From: CAZSDU01 sp963662525
Lineage (GTDB): Bacteria; Bacteroidota; Bacteroidia; Bacteroidales; FEN-979
Length of the DNA: 64,000 nt
Direction: 5' to 3'
Assembly (NCBI GenBank): GCA_963662525.1
Contig: OY759717.1
Location: 1,612,001 to 1,676,000, forward strand
Position 1 is the first letter of the stretch, and every line of letters starts with the position of its first letter. The notes beneath the pieces were generated by a model that had not been told where the DNA came from, did not search any database, and was given only the letters and a program-made list of their open reading frames with translations. Positions 15,771 through 24,396 of the stretch are shown in pieces. A program made the position numbers and the translations under genes.

Positions 15771-16409
15771 TTATTTCGGCGCGGTTTTCAACATTTCCAG
15801 TTCGATGGGTGAAAGATCAATCACGGCATAACTGGCGATATTGCAAATAGCCATTTCATCGATGATATTCACAATGTCCTTATACTTTGATTTTTCGTCA
15901 GCCTTGATAAGCACGATTGGCCCTTTACGGTCCTCTTTTTTAAACCTTTTAATGGCATTATCGGCTGTAGTATCAGCAACCACCAGTTTCCCCGTCAATC
16001 GTTGCTCACGGTATTCAGCAATCTTGGTAAAAAGATCTTTATTCCGTAACAACAGTACTTTACGAATACCGTCTTTACTGAAATCTGATTTGATCAATTC
16101 AGGTAAAGGTGGTTTTTTAGGATCTGCCAGGCCTTGATAATAATAGACCTTATCATCGCCCGTAAGGAGAATGTTCAATGTCCTGTTGGCCGCGATTTGC
16201 GGTTTATCCTTTTTATCTTCTGTTTGATCTTTTTCAGGCATGGTGATGACCATGACCTTGGGCTTGCTAAAAGCAGTAGTAAGCATGAAGAAGGTAATAA
16301 GCAGACACATCAGGTCGACCATGGGGGTCATATCGATGCGGGTGCTGTGTTTCTTCGCTTTTCGCTTCCCACCCTTTTTCCCTTTTTCCTCTTGAATAAT
16401 TTCACCCAT
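15771..16409 (-). CDS. exbD: ExbD/TolR family biopolymer transport protein
   Basis: A 212-residue protein with one membrane segment near the N-terminus. The motif RIDMTPMVDLMCLLITFFMLT carries the conserved membrane aspartate that takes part in proton flow. A long periplasmic domain follows, typical of the longer ExbD of Bacteroidota. It lies 35 bases before tonB and follows a second exbD. It should form the motor with ExbB that drives TonB. Confidence 0.94.
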   Translation of the reverse strand: MGEIIQEEKGKKGGKRKAKKHSTRIDMTPMVDLMCLLITFFMLTTAFSKPKVMVITMPEKDQTEDKKDKPQIAANRTLNILLTGDDKVYYYQGLADPKKPPLPELIKSDFSKDGIRKVLLLRNKDLFTKIAEYREQRLTGKLVVADTTADNAIKRFKKEDRKGPIVLIKADEKSKYKDIVNIIDEMAICNIASYAVIDLSPIELEMLKTAPK

Positions 16410-16445
16410 TTTGGTTTATCTTTTAGGGATTAATAGCCTATTGCC

Positions 16446-17081
16446 TTATTTTGGAAAGTCTTTCATCGTAACTTCTTCTTTCTGAAGATTAGTTACCAGA
16501 TTGAACTTATTTACCTTGTTATCCTGCAGCAGGTCCATTACTTTTTTTACGTCAGTATATTTGGTGTCAGCATCCCCTTTGATGGCTACTTCAGCACTTG
16601 TATTTGTCAAACGGGCCAAACGTACCCACCAGGCAAGCTGATTATCAGTAGAGTCCATCGGGATACCAACCTGGAGTTTATCGCGCTCTTTGGAATCTTT
16701 AGCATCGATCCAGGCTTTAACATCTTTGATGGGCATACCAAATGAGGACATTTTACCAAACTTGTCCAGTTCCTTCGGGGTAAAAGTGATTTTATACTGT
16801 TCGCCTATTTTTTCAAGCAATTTTTCCCTGAAGTGAGTAGAAGTGTCTTTCCCATTGTCAATGTTAAAGAAGACTTTCCCTTCCTTTGAGATAAAAATTG
16901 TCATGATGTCATTATCAGGAGCCTGTTTTTCCGAAACAGATGAAGGGGCTGTTATGGGAGCGGCTTCCTGGGGGCGAAACGACGTGGTTAACATGAAAAA
17001 AGTAAGCAGCAAGGAAAACAAATCCACCATAGGCGTCATGTCTATGTGCGGAGATCTTGCGGGAGCTTTAATTTTTGGCAT
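16446..17081 (-). CDS. exbD: ExbD/TolR family biopolymer transport protein (second copy)
   Basis: A 211-residue ExbD with membrane motif HIDMTPMVDLFSLLLTFFMLT that includes the conserved aspartate. The periplasmic domain differs clearly from that of the neighbouring ExbD, so the two are old paralogs and may form a mixed dimer. It starts 16 bases after exbB. Confidence 0.94.
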   Translation of the reverse strand: MPKIKAPARSPHIDMTPMVDLFSLLLTFFMLTTSFRPQEAAPITAPSSVSEKQAPDNDIMTIFISKEGKVFFNIDNGKDTSTHFREKLLEKIGEQYKITFTPKELDKFGKMSSFGMPIKDVKAWIDAKDSKERDKLQVGIPMDSTDNQLAWWVRLARLTNTSAEVAIKGDADTKYTDVKKVMDLLQDNKVNKFNLVTNLQKEEVTMKDFPK

Positions 17082-17097
17082 GGAGTTCTACTTTTAA

Positions 17098-17919
17098 TTA
17101 CTTGGTAGCAGCTGCAAATGATTGAACGAGGCTGAAACCAGCTTCATCAATTTTGTAAGTAAAGTTGTCGATCTGGGTCGAGAAGAAGTTATACATCACG
17201 ATGGCCAGAAGAGAGCCGAAAATACCAAAAGCAGTATTGATAAGGGCTTCGGAAATACCGGTTGCAAGGGCAAGGGCATCAGGAGCACCTGCTGTGGCAA
17301 GGGCGGCGAAGGCCTTGATCATACCAAGAACTGTTCCCATAAGACCAGTCAACACGGAGATTGAAGCAATGGTAGAAAGGATAACCAGGTTTCTTGAAAG
17401 CATGGGAAGTTCGAGGGCCGAAGCTTCTTCGAATTCTTTCTGCAGTGCCAGGATTTTCTGATCCTTCACCAGGTGGGTATCATGCTGTAAGGTACGATAA
17501 CGGAGAAGACCAGCTTTCATTACATTGGCCAGTGAACCACGTTGCTTATCGCAAGCTGCCACGGCATCTTCAATTTTATCAGAATCCAGCGAGTTTTGAA
17601 GAGCCTTGACAAATACATTGATTCTGCCTTTTCCCTTGGCACGGGTCAATGTAATAGCTCTTTCTACCGAAAAGATAACGACCAGTAGATTGAGTCCGAT
17701 CAGGAACGGAACAATTGAACCGCCTTTGTAGATAACCCCTAATAAATTGCCTTCAAGGGGAGAGCCGGCAGGGTTTCCACCTTCAAAGTTAACCGGATTT
17801 CCAAAGATAAATTTGTAAACCAGGAACCCTGTGAGGAAAGCCACAACGATCGCTAAAACGGTGAATGTTGACTGTAAAGCGGCACCCATGGATCCGCCTT
17901 TGCTATTTTTCTTGCTCAT
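17098..17919 (-). CDS. exbB: ExbB/MotA/TolQ-type proton channel protein
   Basis: A 273-residue inner-membrane protein. Three or more membrane segments are visible: TFTVLAIVVAFLTGFLVYKF, GSIVPFLIGLNLLVVIFSV and LSTIASISVLTGLMGTVLGMI. The conserved ExbB region GLMGTVLGMIKAFAALATAG...ALATGISEALINTAFGI is complete. It is first in the exbB-exbD-exbD-tonB unit and has its own consensus promoter. An extra N-terminal membrane segment compared with E. coli ExbB is usual in Bacteroidota. Confidence 0.95.
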   Translation of the reverse strand: MSKKNSKGGSMGAALQSTFTVLAIVVAFLTGFLVYKFIFGNPVNFEGGNPAGSPLEGNLLGVIYKGGSIVPFLIGLNLLVVIFSVERAITLTRAKGKGRINVFVKALQNSLDSDKIEDAVAACDKQRGSLANVMKAGLLRYRTLQHDTHLVKDQKILALQKEFEEASALELPMLSRNLVILSTIASISVLTGLMGTVLGMIKAFAALATAGAPDALALATGISEALINTAFGIFGSLLAIVMYNFFSTQIDNFTYKIDEAGFSLVQSFAAATK

Positions 17920-17982
17920 CGTAATGAAATTTAAGGTTGAAAAATGATTAGTTTAGTTGATTTCTTATTTGAATTTGACCGA

Positions 17983-18013
17983 CAAAAATATAAAATTATC
18001 TCGTTAAAACAAA
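17983..18013 (-). promoter_or_regulatory. Promoter of exbB-exbD-exbD-tonB
   Basis: On the minus strand TTTG (18010-18013), 19 bases, then TATTTTTG (17983-17990). Both boxes and the spacing match the Bacteroidota consensus exactly. It lies between the TPR gene and exbB, so the motor genes can be transcribed apart from the upstream genes. Confidence 0.8.
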
Positions 18014-18020
18014 GAACATC

Positions 18021-19715
18021 TTAATTCATGAACTTTTTAAGGTTATCGATGATTTGTTTCGCTTTCATGGCTTTATCATCATTCGGATCAATGGCAATGA
18101 CCAAATTACTGTATTCAATGGCTTTAAGGGCAAAATCCTTGATCTTTGTCTGACTGTACTGTAAAAAGTTATAATAGGCTAAAAAATAATAAGACTCTAT
18201 CCGGTCTTTGGCATATTTAACGGTATCTACCACTGTTTTTCCCAGGATAGTCTCATAAATGGGCTTGGCTAATCCCATTTTACTGTCGGGATCAAGATTT
18301 GATTTTGCCCTCGCCCTCCAGGTCCAGCCGGCTATGTAATCAGGCTGCAGGGTATTGAAAACAGCAAGGTTCGTATCCGCCTTGATATAATCCTGGAGAC
18401 TGTAGTAAACTTTTCCAAGGTTATAATAGTCCATGGCTCCTCCTTTGCTCATGCTAATTTTGAGTTCATACAGTTCTCTTGCTTTGTCGTACTTTTTCAC
18501 TTTTGTCCAGCACAGGGCTGCTTCTGAAATCAGTTCAACCTTAGTGGAATCCAGGGAAAATGCCTTTAGAAGCTGCTCGGGGGCCAGGGAATCCATTTTC
18601 ATTTTTGCCAGGCTCCGGCCATAATAAACATAATCGAGTGAACGGATTTTTGAGGAGTTGGCCTTGATAATAAATTTGCGCATAGAAGCCAGGGCTTTAT
18701 CATATTGCTGGGTTTCAAAATAGGAATAAGCCAGCGCCCGGTTAACGTCATTATCAGAGGTATCCACCTTCAGAATTTCCTTAAGCTGCACAATCGCCTC
18801 GGGATAATCATTAAGCTCAATAAGTGTATTGACAAATTGCTTGCGGGCTGAAGTATTCCGTGAAAGTTCAAGGAATTTGTAGAAGTTCTTCTTGGCTTCT
18901 TCCTGACGGCCGGCACGGGCAAGCAGTGAACCCAGTTCGCGGTAAGCAGGCGCAAAGGTCGAATCAATTTTAACCACATCCTGATAATAAGTCAATGCGT
19001 CCTTATAATTGCGGGCACGCATCCAGAGTTGTCCGATACGGAGTTTGGCCTGGGGCGACTTGGGATCCAGTCCCTGGGCATAATTATAATTAGAAATTGC
19101 CCTGGAGCCATCATTTAACAGGAGGATATAAACATCTCCTTTGACGATAAATAATTCCGGACTTTTAGCGTCCAGTTTCTCAGCAGCTCTCAACAATGCA
19201 AAAACCTGAGCGGTATCCTTTACCCTTGCAACCGTATAGGCTTCAGACATCTGCACCAGAACCGAGGATTGCTTTTCAGGTGCCATCTGAATGGTTTTAT
19301 TGGCTTTCGATGGTAAGAGGGCTGTGGCTTTGGAAAAATATTCCTGGGCTTTGGGGATTTCCTTCCTGATCAGGGATAATCCTCCCAGTCCGACAAAATT
19401 CAAAGGGTTTGAAGGATCCTGTCTGATCCCCAGTTCATATATTGCTTTGGCGGAATCCGCTTTTTCATCAAAGGAAACATTCAGGGTGTCGGAATAATAT
19501 TTGTCCAGACAATTCTGCCCGTAATAATAATACAGATCGCCATTCCCGGGTGTTTGCTGGATAAGCTTTTTAAACATACTGGCTGCAGCCGAAAACTGCT
19601 CGCTTTTTGTCAATTTGATGGCCGATTGCAAATCCTGTCCACGACTGATGCTGCCTGACGTAAAAAAAGCAAGTACAGTTAAAGCCACAGTTATTTTTTT
19701 TGAAACATTTAGCAT
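18021..19715 (-). CDS. TPR-repeat protein, secreted
   Basis: A long periplasmic protein (564 residues from the ATG at 19715) with a signal peptide (ending SISRGQ) and many tetratricopeptide repeats, for example PAYRELGSLLARAGRQEEAKKNF and ALAYSYFETQQYDKALASM. The ATG at 19715 is chosen because AGGAGA lies just upstream; an in-frame TTG at 19751 is less likely. It lies between a PstS-like binding protein and exbB, an order I recognise from other Bacteroidota TonB loci. It is probably a scaffold for protein contacts in the periplasm. Confidence 0.87.
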   Translation of the reverse strand: MLNVSKKITVALTVLAFFTSGSISRGQDLQSAIKLTKSEQFSAAASMFKKLIQQTPGNGDLYYYYGQNCLDKYYSDTLNVSFDEKADSAKAIYELGIRQDPSNPLNFVGLGGLSLIRKEIPKAQEYFSKATALLPSKANKTIQMAPEKQSSVLVQMSEAYTVARVKDTAQVFALLRAAEKLDAKSPELFIVKGDVYILLLNDGSRAISNYNYAQGLDPKSPQAKLRIGQLWMRARNYKDALTYYQDVVKIDSTFAPAYRELGSLLARAGRQEEAKKNFYKFLELSRNTSARKQFVNTLIELNDYPEAIVQLKEILKVDTSDNDVNRALAYSYFETQQYDKALASMRKFIIKANSSKIRSLDYVYYGRSLAKMKMDSLAPEQLLKAFSLDSTKVELISEAALCWTKVKKYDKARELYELKISMSKGGAMDYYNLGKVYYSLQDYIKADTNLAVFNTLQPDYIAGWTWRARAKSNLDPDSKMGLAKPIYETILGKTVVDTVKYAKDRIESYYFLAYYNFLQYSQTKIKDFALKAIEYSNLVIAIDPNDDKAMKAKQIIDNLKKFMN

Positions 19716-19734
19716 ATTAATATCTCCTAGGTTT

Positions 19735-20694
19735 TTATTTTCTGATTTCAACGAGTCTTACAGGCATTGCGGCAGGAACCAATCCTGAATGCAGAACAAT
19801 CATTTGTCCTTTTTCTCCTGCAATAAAAGATGAAAAGCCAAATGCCATTCCCTTATAGGGCTGACGATTTATACAATAAACTTCACGGATAAAGGGATAA
19901 GATCCTTCGGCAATATAGCCCGGGAAAGGACGGTAAAATTTGGTGCCCGGATTATTGTCTCCTTCAATGGCAATTCCGGCCACTTTAATTCTCTGAAGAA
20001 ATTTATTGGAAACGGTATCCTGTTTGTCGCTGATCCAGTTGACACTGATAATCCCTATTGCCCCTTTGTTTTTTTCAACATAATTGATCACCTCGGCATT
20101 GTCCTTCGCCGCAAAGCAATTATGCGGGAAGGAATCGATGGCGAATTTTTCCTTGAAATAGCGGGGATTCCCAGAATTAAGATTGTCGAATACCACCATA
20201 ATTTCTTTTAAATCCGATGTTGGATCCATTTGTTTCCATTGGGTGACCTTCCCGAGTAAAATATCCCTGACCTGTTCGTAAAACAAGGTGGTGTCAGTGT
20301 TTTCCCTGTTTACAATCAGGGCAAGTGCGTCCTTGGCAATGACAGTAGTTCTGGCCACATACTGGATGGAGTTAAGATACTTTTCCTGTTTTTCAGTCAG
20401 CTTTCGGTTAACAATAATCAAAGGCATCGAATCATTGATGAAATCATTGATAACATCCACTTCACCTTTATAAACCGGATTGATGTGGGCATGGATGTAT
20501 AGCGATTCGAAGGTATAAATTTCAGCTTCAAGCAAGAGGCGATAAGAATCATCGATGCCAACTCGGATGCTGCCGGCTGTGGGTGTGTCCATTTCCTTTT
20601 GTCCTGAATTACCTCCGCAGGAAGTTAAAAGAATGAAAAAAATAAAACCCGCAATCAGAAAAAAACAATATGTGAATTTTAAGTACTTCTTCAT
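19735..20694 (-). CDS. PstS-like phosphate-binding lipoprotein
   Basis: A 319-residue substrate-binding-like protein. The N-terminal signal ends in a lipobox (ILLTSCGG), so it is a lipoprotein. PBP-like features include the IVNRKLTEKQEKYL strand and GAIGIISVNWISD. It resembles PstS-type phosphate binding proteins, but no pst permease is nearby; it sits instead beside TonB/ExbBD genes. The ligand could be phosphate or another small anion, or it could have a structural role. It is first in the TPR-exb-tonB group. Confidence 0.75.
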   Translation of the reverse strand: MKKYLKFTYCFFLIAGFIFFILLTSCGGNSGQKEMDTPTAGSIRVGIDDSYRLLLEAEIYTFESLYIHAHINPVYKGEVDVINDFINDSMPLIIVNRKLTEKQEKYLNSIQYVARTTVIAKDALALIVNRENTDTTLFYEQVRDILLGKVTQWKQMDPTSDLKEIMVVFDNLNSGNPRYFKEKFAIDSFPHNCFAAKDNAEVINYVEKNKGAIGIISVNWISDKQDTVSNKFLQRIKVAGIAIEGDNNPGTKFYRPFPGYIAEGSYPFIREVYCINRQPYKGMAFGFSSFIAGEKGQMIVLHSGLVPAAMPVRLVEIRK

Positions 20695-20735
20695 TGCTTA
20701 TTAATTATAAATCAGTCTTTTCATTAAAAAGAACA

Positions 20736-20743
20736 CAAATTTA
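20736..20743 (-). promoter_or_regulatory. -7 box upstream of the PstS-like gene
   Basis: On the minus strand it reads TAAATTTG, an exact TAnnTTTG, 41 bases before the ATG at 20694. The surrounding region is very AT-rich, and no -33 box stands out. Confidence 0.45.
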
Positions 20744-20819
20744 TTAATTTTATTATTGGACTTGATTTTTTTTGAGATAAAAGTACACGGAAAAGATTGA
20801 TTTGTCAAGGAGAAATCGA

Positions 20820-21017
20820 CTACTCCTCATCTTTTTCCCTGTTTTTAGTCCAAATCCTCGCCAAACGGAATCCTCCGTACAAAAAAAGGAAGATGGCAAA
20901 GATTATTTTAATCTCCCTGGTCAAATATTGAAACCTTGGACTGACGAAAATAAAAATCCCCAAGGAGAAATAAAGAAGAATAACAAAATAGGAGAAATAT
21001 TTACCGAATTTCTGCAT
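20820..21017 (-). CDS. Small two-segment membrane protein, unknown
   Basis: A 65-residue protein with two probable membrane helices (FSYFVILLYFSLGIFIFV and IIFAIFLFLYGGFRLARIW) and a charged C-terminus (NREKDEE). I do not recognise a family with a known role. It lies 6 bases downstream of the next unknown gene and upstream of the PstS-like gene, which suggests one transcript. Confidence 0.65.
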   Translation of the reverse strand: MQKFGKYFSYFVILLYFSLGIFIFVSPRFQYLTREIKIIFAIFLFLYGGFRLARIWTKNREKDEE

Positions 21018-21023
21018 GACATT

Positions 21024-21353
21024 TTACCGCTGAACCTTCCAATACGGGAGTTCCCATTGATCAGACCATTGATTCCAGAATGCCTGACTGACAACTTTCC
21101 CGTCTTTGCGAAACAGCTTTTTTTGAAAAACAACGATCATAGGGTTAAATAGGATATTGGTTGTGCCCATCCTGTAAGTTTCCAGCATCGAACCATCTTT
21201 TGCCTTTTCCTGCTCTGATTTAACCGTATAGCCATTAAATTCCATAAGCTCTTTCAGGAAATTCAATCGGTTCGGGCTCAGCCCTGTTTCCACCATACTG
21301 CAGCGGGTTCCTTCGATTTCAGCAATACTGTGTTTTCCTTTTGTCAGTGCCAT
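21024..21353 (-). CDS. Hypothetical protein, 109 residues
   Basis: A soluble 109-residue protein without signal peptide or membrane segment. No named domain is recognised. The sequence is mixed alpha/beta in character, with conserved-looking stretches KGKHSIAEIEGTRCSMVETG and AFWNQW. It starts 59 bases after nuoN and is followed at 6 bases by the small membrane protein gene, so it may be cotranscribed with either group. No function is proposed. Confidence 0.65.
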   Translation of the reverse strand: MALTKGKHSIAEIEGTRCSMVETGLSPNRLNFLKELMEFNGYTVKSEQEKAKDGSMLETYRMGTTNILFNPMIVVFQKKLFRKDGKVVSQAFWNQWSDQWELPYWKVQR

Positions 21354-21380
21354 ATCAAGATAATTTATCCGTTCCTTAGT

Positions 21381-21410
21381 CCCTGCCTAAAGGGAGGGGT
21401 CTGGGGTGGG
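21381..21410. repeat. G-rich repeat between nuoN and next gene
   Basis: The plus strand holds AGGGAGGGGTCTGGGGTGGG after CCCTGCCTAA. It ends two bases before the nuoN stop codon. Similar C- or G-rich segments occur inside tsaB (41493-41530) and upstream of pgk (48897-48943). Confidence 0.55.
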
Positions 21411-21412
21411 TT

Positions 21413-22822
21413 TTAAAACAATCCGTAACTCAGATTCAGAATCATTTCATAAATCGGACTTGCAAAACCGATGATGACCATACCGGCAATACAAAGAAGA
21501 AGTCCAAGACGGGTATATCCATCGCTTTTAAAATAAGCAATGGGACGATCGCTGTTGTTCAGCAGCATGGCTTTGATTACCAGCAAATAGTAATACAATG
21601 AAATAATAGTGTTTACCAAAGCAATCAGCACCAGGATGTACATCCCCTGTTTGGCGGCGGCGGTGAAGAGAAAGAACTTTCCGAAAAATCCGGCAAGCGG
21701 CGGGATTCCTGCAAGAGAGAACAAGGCAATCATCATGACCAGGCTGAGATTGGGATTCGTACGGTAAAGACCATCATAATCATTGATGTTTTCTTTTCCG
21801 GTGCGGTTTGAGATGATGGCAACCACACCAAAGGCTCCCAGGTTACTGAAAATATAAACGAGTACAAAATAAATCACGGTTGTCATCCCCAGCTGGCTTT
21901 GGCCAATAATACCCAATAAAATGAATCCTGCCTGGGCGATGGATGAAAATGCAAGGAATCGTTTCAGGTTCTGCTGACGCATGGCGAAAAGATTACCCAG
22001 TGTGATTGTCAGGATAGTGATGATATAGATCACCTCACTCCAGAGGACGGCGATCTTGGCAAATACCGTGTACAGGATAATCGTAAAGATAAAGGCTGCT
22101 GCACCCTTGGAAATGACAGATAAATAGGAGGCCACGTTGACAGGAGCTCCTTCATAGACATCGGCAGTCCAGAGATGGAATGGAACCAGAGATAGTTTGA
22201 AAGCCATGCCCGCAAAGAAAAAGATAAAGGCAAGCACCTGCAGTGGAGCGCCGGTAATGGCCGGAGCCACCTCTTCAAAATACATGGTTCCACAAGTGCC
22301 GTAGATCATGGATAAACCATACAGCAGGATGCCTGATGACAAGGCGGAAGTGAAGATAAACTTGACGCCTGCTTCAGCTGATTTTTCCTTGTACCTTTCA
22401 TATGCAGCCAAAGCGGCTATGGGAATGGTCGCCAGCTCAAGCCCCAGGTAAAACATCAGGAAATCGCCTGCAGAGATCATATAATTCATCCCTATGAGGG
22501 TGGAAAGCATAAGCAAAAAATATTCGCTGACCTTTTCCTTGTTTTCATCCTTTTTCAGCCAATCAACCGATTGAATAAAAACAATTAATACCCCAACATT
22601 CAGAATATTTTTAAGCATCAGTGTCAACAGGGTCGTTTTATACATCCCCCCGAATAGAATTCCGCTTTCTGCAGGAAAAAACCCGATCACGGTAACTATT
22701 GCCATAAGCAGAATGGCCGGTAAAATGATCTTGTGTTTCCGGTCGGCCGGCAGGAAAATTTCGACAATCAATAAGATTACCGTGATTGCAACCAGCAGTA
22801 ATTCATGTCTCATGATCAGCAT
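21413..22822 (-). CDS. nuoN: NADH-quinone oxidoreductase subunit N
   Basis: A 469-residue antiporter-like membrane subunit of complex I, with about 14 membrane helices. The family's key regions are visible: MFYLGLELATIPIAALAAYE (conserved glutamate) and FHLWTADVYEGAPVNVASYLSVISKGAA (lysines of the proton channel). It is the last gene of the nuoA-N operon. Its length is close to that of E. coli NuoN. Confidence 0.95.
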   Translation of the reverse strand: MLIMRHELLLVAITVILLIVEIFLPADRKHKIILPAILLMAIVTVIGFFPAESGILFGGMYKTTLLTLMLKNILNVGVLIVFIQSVDWLKKDENKEKVSEYFLLMLSTLIGMNYMISAGDFLMFYLGLELATIPIAALAAYERYKEKSAEAGVKFIFTSALSSGILLYGLSMIYGTCGTMYFEEVAPAITGAPLQVLAFIFFFAGMAFKLSLVPFHLWTADVYEGAPVNVASYLSVISKGAAAFIFTIILYTVFAKIAVLWSEVIYIITILTITLGNLFAMRQQNLKRFLAFSSIAQAGFILLGIIGQSQLGMTTVIYFVLVYIFSNLGAFGVVAIISNRTGKENINDYDGLYRTNPNLSLVMMIALFSLAGIPPLAGFFGKFFLFTAAAKQGMYILVLIALVNTIISLYYYLLVIKAMLLNNSDRPIAYFKSDGYTRLGLLLCIAGMVIIGFASPIYEMILNLSYGLF

Positions 22823-22836
22823 CGTTCAGAATTTTA

Positions 22837-22857
22837 ATAATTCGTAATTCGTAAATC
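22837..22857. repeat. Short 7-bp repeat between nuoM and nuoN
   Basis: Three degenerate heptamers of the TAATTCG type (TAATAATTCG, TAATTCG, TAAATCT) in the gap between the nuoM stop and nuoN start. Small and weak compared with the other arrays. Confidence 0.5.
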
Positions 22858-22869
22858 TAAGCTTGTCAA

Positions 22870-24384
22870 TTAATGTACTATCATTGGCCCAACCATCAGT
22901 ATTTTATGCATCACGGGAACCAGGCCTCCATTGATCATATCCGATAACCACAGGGGGGCTGTACCGATCATGGTGATCCCGAGTATCAGGGCTACGACAC
23001 TGATGCGGTCAAACCAACGGGCATCCCGGATCTGATTAAATTCTTCATTCCGGATCTTCCCCAATAACAGGATCCCGACAACCCTCAGGATATAGACTGC
23101 CGTGACAACAATAGATGAAGCCACAATGATGGTAGCTACCCGGTGGAAGGTATCGGCATTCTGGAAGGCCCCTACAAAAATGGTCATTTCAGCTACAAAA
23201 CCACTGAAACCGGGAAGTCCAAGCGATGCCAATCCGGCGATCACATAGGCTACGGCAAGGAAGGGCATTACTTTCATCAATCCGCCCATCTCGTTAATGT
23301 AACGGGTATGGGTTCTTCCGTATATCATCCCGATCAGGGCAAAAAATAAGGCCGTCATGATTCCGTGAGAGATCATCTGTAAAATCGCCCCATTCATGGC
23401 GGTCTGATTAAACATCAGAATAGCAAAGAGAACCAGGGCACAATGACTTACGGATGAATAGGCATTGATGTATTTCAGATCCTTTTGCCAGACTGCTCCA
23501 AGTGCACCATAAATAACTCCGATGGTGGCAAGAATGATAAATATCCAGGCCATGTCGTGCGCGGCTTCCGGCAATAAAAACACGGCTACCCGGTAACAGC
23601 CGTATCCTCCGAGTTTCATTAATACTCCCGCATGAAGCATGGAAACGGCTGTGGGTGCGGAAGCATGACCATCAGGCGACCATGTATGAAAGGGAAACAG
23701 GGCTCCCAGCACTCCGAATCCCACAAAAAGAAAGGGAAAAAGGAACATCTGAACGTTATGCGGGATATGCTCTTTGGAAATTTTTATCAGATCAAATGTC
23801 AGGGGACCTCCGTTGGGTGCAGAATTAAAGTACAATCCCAGCAATCCGAGCAGTATGAAGGCAGATCCACCCATCAGCATCAGGGTCAATTTCATGGCGG
23901 AATAATGCCGCGGACCGCTACCCCAGATACCAATCAGCAGATACATCGGAATAACAGCCAGTTCATAGAACAGGAACATGGTGAAAAGATCGAGGGAAAT
24001 GAAGAATCCGAATACTCCGGAGGCCAATAAGATCAAAGAAATAAAAAACTCTTTCGGCAAATCTACAATATCCCAGCTGGCAAAAATGCCGGCAAACACC
24101 ACCAGGGAAGTTAGTCCGATCATGGCTACTGAAACGCCATCCACCCCAATGAAGAAATGGATATTCAGACTTTCGTACCATACATTATCCTGGATAAACA
24201 GAATTTCTGCGGTATTTCCCGCCCTGCGTGCTGCGAGATACAAAAAGATCAATATTATGGCATTGACCAGTTGGAGACTCATCCCAACTACAGCGGTCCA
24301 TTTCACCTGCATATGGTTCCTGGAAAACAGAATGCCGATTACCGTCAGAAGCGGTATGATGATAAATAGGGTAAGAATACTCAT
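22870..24384 (-). CDS. nuoM: NADH-quinone oxidoreductase subunit M
   Basis: A 504-residue antiporter-like complex I subunit with about 14 helices. Seen are FLFYELAVIPMYLLIGIWG (essential glutamate) and FPFHTWSPDGHASAPTAVSMLHAGVLMKLGGYG (conserved lysine-containing helix region). It is 12 bases before nuoL's end and is translated after nuoL in the operon. It probably forms one proton path. Confidence 0.96.
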   Translation of the reverse strand: MSILTLFIIIPLLTVIGILFSRNHMQVKWTAVVGMSLQLVNAIILIFLYLAARRAGNTAEILFIQDNVWYESLNIHFFIGVDGVSVAMIGLTSLVVFAGIFASWDIVDLPKEFFISLILLASGVFGFFISLDLFTMFLFYELAVIPMYLLIGIWGSGPRHYSAMKLTLMLMGGSAFILLGLLGLYFNSAPNGGPLTFDLIKISKEHIPHNVQMFLFPFLFVGFGVLGALFPFHTWSPDGHASAPTAVSMLHAGVLMKLGGYGCYRVAVFLLPEAAHDMAWIFIILATIGVIYGALGAVWQKDLKYINAYSSVSHCALVLFAILMFNQTAMNGAILQMISHGIMTALFFALIGMIYGRTHTRYINEMGGLMKVMPFLAVAYVIAGLASLGLPGFSGFVAEMTIFVGAFQNADTFHRVATIIVASSIVVTAVYILRVVGILLLGKIRNEEFNQIRDARWFDRISVVALILGITMIGTAPLWLSDMINGGLVPVMHKILMVGPMIVH

Positions 24385-24396
24385 TCTTCTACAGGA

